A DNA stretch of 64,000 bases from Amyloporia xantha (lineage: Eukaryota; Basidiomycota; Agaricomycetes; Polyporales; Adustoporiaceae), in assembly GCA_036971615.1 (NCBI GenBank), contig JAYKKR010000041.1:62001-126000 (forward strand). The letters run 5' to 3'. The first letter of the stretch is position 1, and every line of letters starts with the position of its first letter. Shown here in pieces: positions 46,987-57,741 of this stretch. Under the pieces are notes generated by a model. That model searched no databases, was not told the origin of the DNA, and saw only the letters and a program-made list of their open reading frames with translations. The translations under genes and the position numbers were made by a program.

Positions 46987-48372
46987 TTACCTCGAATTCC
47001 CAACTTGAAAAGCAGGATTCCCAAAAGCAGGATTCCCAAAACTTTTCATATTGGGACTAGTAACTTCCTTTGCGGGTTCAGTCCGAATCGGCACTTTGGT
47101 GGCTTCCTTTGGTATTTTCTCCTGAGTGCTGGTGATCCACACTTGGAATAGAGACATAAACGCGGTTATCGCATGGGATGATTGACCCGCAGCGAGAACC
47201 TCCAGTTTCTGTTGGAGGTTCGGCAAAGACGCCTTATTTATGCAGTGAATACGGAAGAACTCGACTTGAGCATCCAAAATAACCTTATATCTACAATACG
47301 CGCAGTATATCGAGTTGTGAGGAATTAGCTTATGCTGAGATGGTATTGCTTCTGCTCACCTTGACGAGAAGCTCGAGAACAACTCATCATGGATATTGGC
47401 CCGTGATAATTTCTTTCGGATGTCACCTTCCGCCCGCTGGCTGAGGTCATCAAGACCAAGCTAGGATGCAAATACAAATTCCTATCGCTGTTTTCACTGA
47501 CTACAGTTAGAATGATAAACTCACTATATCAGCTAGTCGATACATGGATTTCGGAGAGCAAGGCAAGGGATGATGAGGGAATTTTACATGATATTTGTTC
47601 CTCTCCGACTGTCGGTATTGCAATCCTTGCGATTTGAGGGGCGCAAATGTTATTTGACCCGTATACAAGTACAGAATAACGCATTGCCACCTGTGACGAC
47701 TCACTAGTGAGACAAGGTTTGATACTGATATAATAAACGCACGTATTCAGAGCGGAATCCTTGATGATAATGGTACGGATCCCAACACTATCAGCGGCAT
47801 GTATCGGATCCCTTTCGGAGGCAGGAGTGACTGGACTTTGAAGCGTGCTAATACTCGGTGTTGGTGTCCTTGCTGTCTCTTTCTCTTTTGCTGCCTCAGT
47901 AAGGGAACGCGTGCTGGTGCCTCGGGGCGTATCATGCTGCTCTTCATCTATATCGGCGTCCTCTAAATCGCTATCAGAATCGTAATCATACGCATCCGTA
48001 GAAGATGCGTCAATGAAAGGGATGTCGGACTCCTTTGTGTATGAACCGCTTTCAGCAAAACCACCTGCCAGGACTGATGCAATTCACATTCAGGACAAAG
48101 ACGAGACATTGATAAAGGCTCAACATACGTCCTCTGAAATAAGGCGATGCCATTATCAAGACTGAGCTGTTCGCATAGACAGCACCTGGCTTTCCTACAC
48201 GTCCAGAAGCCAGCCGTCGTGAAAAGAGACGTAGTTTCACATCTGCAAATGCTCCATGCGATAAAGACTCGGCGAGAGCGGTTTGGAGATGATTGCTTGG
48301 AAAGGTTCCGGAAGCTTCAAATTGGGCGGAACCGCTGCTGCTTTGAGACAACGAACCTTTGGCGATGGACAT
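46987..48372 (-). CDS. BTB/POZ domain protein (copy B of tandem pair)
   Basis: Paralogue of the gene at 44.6-45.9 kb with the same exon layout. It starts MSIAKGSLSQSSSG; the BTB core is GAFADVKLRLFSRR and KPGAVYANSSVLIMASPYFRGR, followed by an acidic insertion, VILYLYTGQITFAPLK and SPKSMYRLADI, then the helical VEFFRIHCINKASLPNLQQKLE segment. Its C-terminus differs: it carries a short repeat, GNPAFGNPAF, encoded by a repeated GGGAATCCTGCTTTT (about 47010-47040). The N-terminal 30 residues and the acidic insertion have diverged most, whereas the BTB core and C-terminal helices are well kept, which suggests both copies are under selection. Confidence 0.82.
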
Positions 48373-49525
48373 GGTGGAAATCTGAGAGAGATGAACACGA
48401 TGGCCATCCGGTCGACCTTAATATATGCATCGGAGATCAATTGCAATGCCATGAGATGACAATGAGACGCATAAATTTGGCGGGTATAAAGCAAGGGATA
48501 AAGCAAGAGTATGCCCGCCTAATCATACCGCGTGGAAGGCTCTCAGGAGGAAGATGTATCGGACAAGGAAATGACTTCCAATCGGTGAAGAGAGTAAGTT
48601 GATAGAAATACCGAAGAACATGGATTGGTTCAAGCACACACGACAAACATGGAGCAGCCGCATTATAAAGAGTACTCGACAGCCAGGGCCCGACTTATAG
48701 CTGACAGAAGGACGCGGAGAACATCGAACCTATGGGGAAACATCCGCCGGATTCCGACGGATTCCGCCGGATTGCCGGATCGTTTCTAGGGAAGTCAGTT
48801 CAGCGACATACGTGCACGGCGGCGAGACTATCCCCTGCTGCTTCACGTATATCCACACCGGCGTACCAGCATAGCGTCGCATGCATGGACGAATTCACCA
48901 CAATGAACATACCTGGATATACTTCCCGTGTTCATGCATAGAACGGCGTCTGTCACGCACCGAATCCAGCGTGGGCGACATGCAAATCCGTTCGGGCAAC
49001 TCTCCTCATAAAAACTCGTCTTGTATTGTGGTATGTTCTGGCAGTACTCATCTATACCGTCCTGCTGCTTCAACTTATCCATTCAGGCACACTCCATTGT
49101 CCCTGCGGGATTTCTGTCTGTTGCTGCCTTATTTCTCTTCGTGGACATCACATCAGCTTGGGGGTCTATGCCTCTAGCACTAAGGCTTCTTCCCGAAGGT
49201 CTATACTATCAGCCTACATGTAAATGCAGCTTGCGTTGTGCCATATCCCGGCAGTACTGTCCATCTCGAATTCACTGTAGCATACAGCCAATTCTCGCCA
49301 TGCTGATGGCACATGACTCCACCATTCCGATCACATGATGAACGCGTCCCCCTTCTGACGGTGGTTTCGTCGAAAACACGTTGGCCTGGCTGTACGTCCT
49401 TTTGAACCTCTTACTCTTCAGACTATGTGGCGTGTCACTGACTAAGAACTATATAGTTCAATGCAACATGGCCGGAACCCCCCCGTTGGCCCCTCCACTG
49501 CGTCAAACTCGCTGTGGCTGTGGGC
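48373..49525. other. intergenic, no gene recognised
   Basis: About 1.15 kb between the BTB copy B promoter and the Cys-rich gene. A small direct repeat, CCGCCGGATTCCGACGGATTCCGCCGGATT, lies at 48745-48774. An ATG at 49468 opens a 25-codon frame reading RTRCGCGHG just before the next start; it could be an upstream exon but does not join obviously. Confidence 0.35.
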
Positions 49526-51162
49526 ATGGCGACCTCTCAGGATGATCATCCTCTCGCTCACCTAAGTCTCTGTCCGACATGCAAAAGTCAATATCTCGGG
49601 ACCCCCAAGCTATGTACCGGGATAAAGGATCCAGACCACACAGGGTTTTGGTATCGCATCGTAGGTCTCCACGTACTAATGTTGCTTGTTTCGCCGCTGA
49701 TTATTTTGCAACAGTGCCTTGATAACAAACCGCCGTCACATACGGCATGCGAGCATTTTGAATGGATGCTGCATATGCCGAAGGGCAAGCACCCTCGGGC
49801 GTCAGTGCCATGTCCCGGCCGTCGCTGCAAGGTTGGACGCAGGAGCAATGCTAACGCAGAGTGTACCTTCGGACTGTGCCGATCTTGCTGTCAAGATGTT
49901 CAGCAAAGCTTGCCTGGTCTCCGTAGCTGCTCAATCTATAAACATAACGACACGCGCCTTCGTCCAGCTGACCCGCCGCCAAGCTCTGACAACCGTGGTA
50001 GCTCTTCGTGCGATGCAGCAGCTCCCGTATTGGATCCTCTTCCTGCAACTGCGTGTCATATGACCCTCCCCATCTCCTCTGCCCCTTCACCAACGGCCCC
50101 GCCTGTTCATCCGCCATCCAAGACATATAAACTTTCCATCTCACCGATGTATCAGCAGAAGCTCCGTGACCTGGAGCAGCAAGAGCGCGACCGGCTCTGT
50201 GAGGCAGAACAGGAGGCCAGCCATGCCCGTTCCGACCGAAAAATGCTGACGATTTATTGGTGGCATAAGGTTCGTGATATCAGCAATGTTTGCTTGCCAC
50301 GGTCGATCTGACGCTTGGCCAGGATGATTCGCCACCAGCCTTGTTCCAAGTCATTGCCCCTGACTATCCCTACTTCCATCCGAAGCAATCCCCGGACCTC
50401 GTTAGGCGCTATGCCACTGATACCACGGACTTCCAGTACTACGACGGCCGACTGAAAAACTGGATCTATGGGTCTGCGACATCGCCATCTATCAATATAA
50501 AGGCGGCGGAAGAGCTTCACTATCGTTCGGATGGTGTTACCACTGCGCCTGACATGCCCGCTCCCTCTCTGAAACGTAGCCTCGCCAGTGCAGTGTTCCC
50601 TGAAGCGAGTCGCGCGCGTACGGGGGAACTGACCAACATGCTGCTGCGTGAAGACAATGATCCATGCGAGATCATTGAGATTGGCGATATGTCAGACGGG
50701 TGAGTTGGAGACCTGTTCGCCTCGAATTTGAGTTGATCATCACTTCTCGCTGCCAGGGAGACTTCCTCATACCACTCAAGTACATTGCTACGGACTCCCC
50801 AGAAAATGAAGGTACCATGCCTGGAGGATATCCTGCCGTCACCTTCCAGTAGTCGTGCCAGCACTTTGACTCCTACGCCAGCCCCGCGTGGCCGTCACAA
50901 TTGGCCTTTGAGATATGTCATCGACATGGCGGATGGGTTCGCACATATGAATAATTTAGAAAACGGTGGCCATAGTCGTGCTGATGCATTTTCTGTTGCT
51001 TTCGGTAGCCTCTTTCGCAGTTCTACATACAATGATAACATGCGTGCTTGGCGAGCTGCAGGTGAAGCCAATGGTGAGAGGGCAAAATGGATTACATATG
51101 GGAGAACTCCGGAAGGCGAATGGGGGGCTTTCATGAAGAAATGGCGGCAGGGGCGTAAATAA
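49526..51162 (+). CDS. Cys-rich protein of unknown function, possibly element-associated
   Basis: Not a family I can name. The start at 49526 gives MATSQDDHPL, then paired-Cys motifs CPTCKSQYLG, CLDNKPPSHTACEHF, CPGRRCKVGRRSN and CTFGLCRSCCQD, probably metal-binding. A Pro/Ser linker and an Arg/Glu-rich helix (KLRDLEQQERDRLCEAEQEASHA) follow. Then IYWWHK joins through a 53-nt intron (50274-50326) to DDSPPALFQVIAPDYPYFHP, and the protein ends ITYGRTPEGEWGAFMKKW. Three introns with proper signals keep the frame throughout. Proteins with this order of Cys clusters and an FxFHP-type segment recur near transposons in Agaricomycetes in my recollection, but I cannot verify that here. Confidence 0.6.
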
Positions 51163-51169
51163 TCATGTG

Positions 51170-52640
51170 GGCATGTAACAAATGAATATATTCACGGTGA
51201 CATGATACTGCAAGGGCACCGGAATCAAACCAGGCGCGTCGGGCGCCCGATCCCCTGGCTGCAGTGCGACGTCTCCCTCCGTGCCGTACACGTCGGATGG
51301 CTGCAGCGCGTGCTGGTCACAAACCACATCCGCGCCCGCGCCAGGGGGCGGCGCGCTCATCTCGCCCGATCGAGCTCCAGCAGTATTTCACCCCCAGCTG
51401 CTTGACCTCCCTTGCGCGCTGCCAGCCCCACTCACGGTTTTGTCGGGTGACGTGGAAGAGCTTGGTGGAGAGGCCGAGCATATGGGTGATGATGACGGGG
51501 AGGCGCTCTTCGTTGTAGGTGTCGAGGAGGGAGGGGGAGGTGACGCCTTTATGGCCGAGGGCGAGCTTCCAGCCGAGGTTGAACTGCACGGGGCAGGACA
51601 GTTAGTGAGCCCGGGTAGGGATTAGAGGGAGGGAAGGGAAGGAGGATACGTACGGCATCTTGGACACTCGAATTCATTCCCTGCAGCAGGTATAACCACC
51701 AACCTGATCGCCACTCAGACTGTGCACATGCGCTGCATTTGCAGAGACATCAGCCAGTCAGCCGAGCCTCGGCACGAATACACACGCACCTCCAACTACG
51801 AAAACCCTGCCTTCGGAGAACTTGTTCACCATGCGGACATTAGGCCTGGCAATGCAAAAAGACACAAAAACAAATATCAATGAGGCTCACACTCAAACCC
51901 CTCCCAGTCCCGACGCACTTGTAGTCCGATTGCCACAACACCTCGCCGAACACCAGATCTTCCCCGGGGCCGGTCTATGCGCTCACGTATGGCCTTCACC
52001 AGCGCGTCACGGTCTGCAAAGATCTGCGTACAGTCCACGTCCTCAGCGATACTGAACGTGTATATGCCCTCCGTCTCCGTCACACCTGCATCACACTGTC
52101 CGTGTGGAGCACAAAAGAAAAAAAGGTAAGTAACAGGCACGTACGGGAAAATGGGAAACACTGACAGTCTTGTCTTGAGGCTTCCCCAAAAATGCCAGTA
52201 CTACAGACAGATGCCAGGTCGGCCTCGCGGGGGAACTCAGAAGCGGACCACAGCGGACGCACGTCAGTGTCGAGGCCCCGGCCCTCGATCTCGCCGATCA
52301 TCATCTGCGCGGAAAGCGACTCGCCCACGAAGCTCAGGCCAAGCTGCTTGCGCACAACGCCTGCCGATGTGATTGTCAGCCCCAATTACAGTGGGTGGGT
52401 GATGCGGCGGGTATCATACCTTTAGCTCCGTCCGCTCTGTCGAGCCAGTAGCACTCGATCTGCTCGTCTCCCTTTCCCTCCCGCGCTACATGCGCAACGA
52501 CGCGGTCGGCATGCTGCTCGAACGCGCGCAGCTCTGTCCCACGCTCGACGTGGCACCCATACGCTGCGGTGCGCGCGCAGAAGTTCTTCCGCGACGTTCT
52601 GTCCGAGCATCCACACATAGAAAATATATCGATCAGTGTT
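51170..52640 (-). pseudogene. FAD-dependent monooxygenase remnant (phenol hydroxylase/PHBH group)
   Basis: Minus-strand remnant of a flavoprotein aromatic hydroxylase. Pieces in order: WMLGQNVAEELLRAH, then one base out of frame AYGCHVERGTELRAFEQHAD (junction about 52,560-52,572), VRKQLGLSFVGESLSAQMM, FNLGWKLALGHKGVTSPSLLDTY plus NEERLPVI (about 51,490-51,590), and GDRAPDAPGL near 51,230-51,260. The one-base shift has no room for an intron. The N-terminal GxGxxG FAD-binding fold is not found upstream within 52.6-53.2 kb. No active enzyme would result. Confidence 0.65.
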
Positions 52641-53218
52641 TTATATTCTACTGTTACGCTGTGGAAAGTGCGTACCGCGGCGGCTTCACGGTCCGCATGA
52701 ACTGCAAACACCCGAAATTCACAAAGATGGCTGAGCGGAAATCCGCAGACCAAAACCTGCGCTTCTCTCTGCGCGCGAGGTCGGCGTTGAGGCGTGCATC
52801 TCACACCTGGATGGACAGTAGGTCATCATGATGCGGGCGAACCGGGTGGTGGTCGATAAGCCGCGGCCCCGGGCGCAGCGTGCATTGGAGGAAGGCTGAC
52901 ACGAAGAGGTTGCAGCTCTATTAGAAGAACGTGTACGGGCCCATATCCGCCGCCCGATTTTGTGCAACATCCACAGCGGTCATGTCGTCGTGCCCACGCG
53001 GAGCATGTGGTATCGATGCCTGACGTCGTGCTCGGAGTCTGGGTGCACACGGAAGACGGTCTTGGGATGCATGCGTCGCGAGACAAATGCTGAGGTGTCC
53101 TGGGCGAACTCGGAGGCGATGTCAAAGAATGGATGTTCGAGAAGCCACCCTCGCCACTTCAGGAAATATCTGTACAGTACCTAACAGAGTTCTCACCATG
53201 CCGGGACTTGAGCCGACC
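52641..53218. other. uncertain sequence upstream of the monooxygenase remnant
   Basis: On the minus strand, open stretches around 52,990-53,150 read FDIASEFAQDTSAF and SRRMHPKTVFRVHP and look protein-like, but I cannot assign them; they may be a decayed extension of the monooxygenase or part of another lost gene. Two adjacent stops near 52,920 interrupt them. Confidence 0.3.
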
Positions 53219-53233
53219 GTGTCGGAGATTTCC
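53219..53233 (+). repeat. terminal-repeat-like sequence left of the Plavaka transposase
   Basis: GTGTCGGAGATTTCC, followed by GCATTGCAAT-type subterminal sequence, 244 bp upstream of the transposase start. Its exact reverse complement is at 63956-63970, again next to ATTGCAAT/GCATTG motifs. Likely the element's left end. Confidence 0.6.
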
Positions 53234-53476
53234 GGAGGGCATTGCAATCTCGAGATATTGAGATAGACATTGAGTGTAATTGCAATTTGTCACCGGTGAT
53301 TATAATGGCGCCCAGACAGTCCAATCCGATTGGAAGCTGTAAAAATAACTTAATCTTATCGTGTTCGATCGCAATCGATGCGATGAACATCGCAATGCAG
53401 GTCTGTCCGAGTCTAAGCTGCTCTGCCACCAACCGCCATCTACGCTGCCCGCCGCCTCTTTCCCTCCCCCGCCATA

Positions 53477-56400
53477 ATGAAATCTCCAAAGAAGTTGTTC
53501 TTACCTCCTGGCGCGCAACGACACAGGAACAGTAACATGCGGCAATGTCCCCGATGTGGCCAATCATTCAACATCAAAGGGTTTGCCAGTCATGACAAAC
53601 GGTGTAAACGCGAGCAAGCAGAGAAGTTGGAAGATGAGGCCTTTGAGAGAAGGGTTCTTGAGGGTGCTATGGAGGATAAAAGACGTAAATTATCTTGTTT
53701 TTGGGTGAACTAGCTGACTTATTCTTGGTGTAGAGGAGATTGTGGACCTTCAGCAGGATGGTTCAGCAGCATCTGTTGAAGATATGCAAAGCATTGGTAA
53801 GTTAGCAGTCTCATTATGCATTTCCCAAGGGGGTTTTGAAAGTTTGTGTATGCATATTATTTATTATTCATAATTTGTGCCAACATGATTTATGTTTAGC
53901 ACAGCTTCTGAGATTTTTTGACCATCATTATAATGACTTGGGAGTGGGCTATATCAAGACTATATTCAATTTTCATTTATAATACATGTTATCTTTATAT
54001 GCTGACCTGGATACATTGACTGCAGACCCATTTTTCAGCTCTTTATGTTTCCAATCTTATGACTTCATACATGTTTTGTGTATTTCTAATTTGATAAATA
54101 ATGCTGATTTTTATTCATGACAGTCATTCCTGTGCCAAGGGTGTTGACATTCAATAACCCAAATGAAACTGGCAAGTAGATCATATTTTTTGAATAAACT
54201 AGTCATTCAACATAAATAATAACATAAATCATAATGTAGGCCCTTCCATGGAGGATTGTATGGATGCACAAACCCTTGATAGCTCCAATGCTAGTTCTAG
54301 TATGGATTATTTTAATGTGTAGGTGAATGTTAAATAATATCTTTTATCAGGTGAAATACATCAACCCTATGTCATAAAGAAAGATGATATTATGGTTAAA
54401 TATCATCCCACCTCTCACACACCCTCTCGTGTCCAACGGTTTGAAGATTATGGAAAACAGGAAGAGTCTCAGCCAGCAAAGCCACAATCTAGCCAGCCAT
54501 GGAAGCCATTTCAATCTCGCATTGATTTTGATTTTGCAGAGCTTGCATTGGATGCAGCACTGAGTAATGAGCAAGTTGACACATTCATTCAGATCATTAA
54601 ACGTGTTGCTGGAGGTGAAAAATTTACTCTTTCTGGTAATCATGAACTGCACAATACATGGAAAGAAGCATCCACACTTTTAACCCCTGTGGGTATTGTA
54701 TAATAAATGTCTTGCTGTTGAAATGTACTTATTGTAAAGTATGGAACTAGTTCACAAAACATATAATCAAAGTTCCATACAAGAAACAAGAACTCAAATT
54801 TGATGTTTGGGGCAGAGACGTATGGGAGTGGATCTTAGATCTACTTCATGACTCTCGTCTTTCCCCATATTGGGTTTGGGATGCAGTTCAGCTGTTCAAA
54901 TTCAATGGAGCAGAATGGGAGCAATTCTATGATGAACCATGGACTGGACGTCTTTTGTGGAAAATTCAGGTATGCACTTGTCTTTAATTCTTCAAAACAT
55001 GTTCTTTATACATCTGCAATAGCACTCACTTCCAGAGGGTGGTTCACCTCTTGCAATCATTATCTATGCAGACAAGACAAAACTTTCCAGTTTTGGTGGA
55101 CAAAAAGGTTATCCAGTGATTGCACGATGTGCTCAGTTACCTGTTGAGATTCGCAATAGCCAAGGAATTGGAGGGGGTGTTGTTGTTGGCTGGTTGCCTA
55201 TTGTAATTGCCATCCTCAATAGCTTTATTCACTTCTGATTTACCCTTCATTAGGTTGGTGAAAATGCAGCAGAAGAAGGAAAAACAGGATTCACCAATTT
55301 CAAGCGTGTTGTTTGGCATAAAGCCTTTTTCAAGTTCATGGGACAGGTTTCTCAATTTTCAAAAACTGGATATGCATATGCATTTCAAGATATAATTCGA
55401 ACTCTCTATCCATTTGTCTTGATAATGTCAGCAGATTATGAGGAACAGTAAGCATGTTTATCAAAGCCACTACAATAATGCTAATAATAGGTTTGTTTAG
55501 GTGTATCATGTCCCTAATTCGTGGGACTAACAGCAAATGCAACTGTGTTGTCTGCCTTACACCTTCTGATACCTGTGCAGACCTCTCACAGATTCATCCA
55601 CTTCGAACTGCAGAGGAATCAAAAGCACTAGTTGCAGAGGCAAGAACCCTAAACAATGAGAGAGGCGAAGCATTGCTCAAGGCTGTTGGACTTCGGAAGA
55701 TTGATGTAGGGAAAATATCTTGATGAATTTCAAAAATACTGATGTTGAAACAATAGAATTTTTTCTGGCATGTAAAATATTCTGATCCGCATCAAGCTCT
55801 GTCCTTTGACCGCCTGCATGCCTATAACCTTGGCCTATTTGGAGATCACTTGTGGAAAGAAGTTGTTAATCGGGTCAATCATCTTGGTCGTGGCTGCGCT
55901 GAGCTTGTTGACACACAGTAAGTTTCTATTTCATTTAAGTCTACATCATTGATTAATGCACATTTTAGAGCTGATGAATTTCCACGATGGCGTGAGCTTA
56001 ACCATTTCAATCAAGTCATGAAAATATCCTTCAATGATGGTACCAAATTTGAGGATTTGTCAAGGGTGAATGGTCTCATATTTTATCATTTTACAGCCTG
56101 CTTATTTTTATGCTATTGACTAGATTGTCCTCTTTATTTGCCATAATGTTCTGGGCCGGAGGCCAGATTCTGCAGACTATCTTCTGCTCTGTCTATTGCG
56201 CAGTTTCTGTGTTCTTGACAGGCTTTTGGCACTTGATGTTCATACATCAACAACACTAGCTTGGGGACGAAGAGAGCTACAGAAGTTCTCTAAACTTCTT
56301 CAGGTAAGAATTAAACTCAAATTTGTGGAAATTCATTTTTATAGTTTTGCAGAAGTATCAAGCAAAACCTGCATTGGAAGGTCAAGACAAGAAAAATTGG

Positions 56401-57428
56401 AATTTTCCCAAAGCCCACTCTCATCAACATGCCTTTGATGACATTGAGGCAAAAGGGGTGACTCGGAATTATAATACTAAGCCAAGTGAAAGGATGCATG
56501 GGCGTATCAAAAAGTCATACTTGTTGCGAACCAACAAGAAAGATGTTGCATCACAAGTATATCTCCTTTCATGTTTATTTCTCAGACTCTAATCCACCAC
56601 ACAGATCCTATCAGCAGATCATAATCTCTCAGTCTCAAGCTTGATTCGAGATCAAATTGATGAATATGATGAATTCATCAATTTTCAGAAAGGAGAAAAC
56701 GAGGATATTGAAAATGAGAATGATCTTACAAAAAATAGATCTATGATGTTCAGTGATGGGCATCTTGCACTTGGGTCAACACAACCTCCTCAGGCCATTT
56801 CAACATTACAGGAAGCTCATTCATCAAGAAACCTTCCCCTCGATTTTCATCGAAAACTTACTAAATTTTTTGAAGACTGTGGTGTCACATTGCATGACGG
56901 AAGACCTGTGAAGGTAGTAGCTTCTGATACAGTGGGTACTCTAAATATCTGCTTTGTCACTATTTCTGATTTATATCTATCAAGGTCACTGAATATCGGT
57001 ACTTGAAAATTCATTACGAGTCCACTGAGACATGGAAGAAAGTGACCGACTATCTACGGTGTAGTCCAGATTTCTATGGCCATCCACGATATGATTGTGT
57101 TATGATTAAAACTCTGAGCAAGCCAATTTTTGGACGGCTACTTTTCATTTTTACATTCACAGTGGAGGGTACAAAATATCCTTTGGCACTTATACAACCA
57201 TATGATGGAAATATAGGTGGCCAGCGGCAGAAAGATCGTGATTTTGGTTTTTATCGGGTACGGAGAAATATCCGCTTGCATTCAGAAATCATTTCAGTCC
57301 ATTCAATCATTCGTGGTGCTTTACTTGTTGATGATTATGACAAAGATGGTGATTTTCTCATTGTTGATACAATTGACGGAGATATGTTTCTTCGGCTTCA
57401 GCAGATTTATATACATAATATAAATTAA
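53477..57428 (+). CDS. Plavaka-type (KDZ superfamily) transposase
   Basis: Transposase of the Plavaka group, basidiomycete DNA transposons related to Kyakuja/Dileera/Zisupton. The start MKSPKKLFLPPG is followed by a zinc-finger-like CPRCGQSFNIKGFASHDKRC. Typical blocks: QPWKPFQSRIDFDFAELAL, ALSNEQVDTFIQI, FDVWGRDVWEWILDLLHD, PWTGRLLWKIQ, GGSPLAIIIYADKTKLS, LIRGTNSKCNCVVCLTP, LHAYNLGLFGDHLWKEV, and KPSERMHGRIKKSYLLRT. The terminal domain is HYESTETWKKVTDYLR to FLIVDTIDGDMFLRLQ. About a dozen short introns; I saw no in-frame stop or frame break, so it could still be active. Base composition is markedly AT-richer than every flanking gene. KDZ elements normally use Asp/Glu catalytic residues; ADK within IIIYADK is a candidate. 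Confidence 0.85.
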
Positions 57429-57741
57429 TACAAATATCTTTCAACTCGAAGTTTGTATTGTATCATCATCAAGGATCAAAGGAAGTGTGCAGCTTGTGTC
57501 TGTAGTAGTAGTAGTATAGACAGTGATTGTATTCTAGAGGCACAGCTAGCTTAATTTTATCTGGAAAGATTCTTTGGATGCCTACAATGTTTTTCTGCTA
57601 TGGTAATTGAGATATACAATTTGTGTTGTCATATTTGTCCTGTAATTCCAAATTGGGACACCCATTGCAATCTGATCTGGATTGGCTTCATCTCTTCGTT
57701 CTACTCAAACACTGCTACAATATCTTTCCAACCGCCGCCGT
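57429..57741. other. transposon 3' flank running into the alpha-COP copy
   Basis: AT-rich after the transposase stop, with a TAGTAG microsatellite at about 57505-57517. CCCATTGCAATCTGATCTGG at 57661-57680 resembles the subterminal sequence at 63940-63956 and could be a decayed right end of the element. Immediately after it, readable alpha-COP sequence begins. Confidence 0.45.

Noticed and set aside
50274..50326. Apparent frameshift in the Cys-rich gene
   Set aside because: A normal 53-nt GT-AG intron joins IYWWHK to DDSPP in frame.
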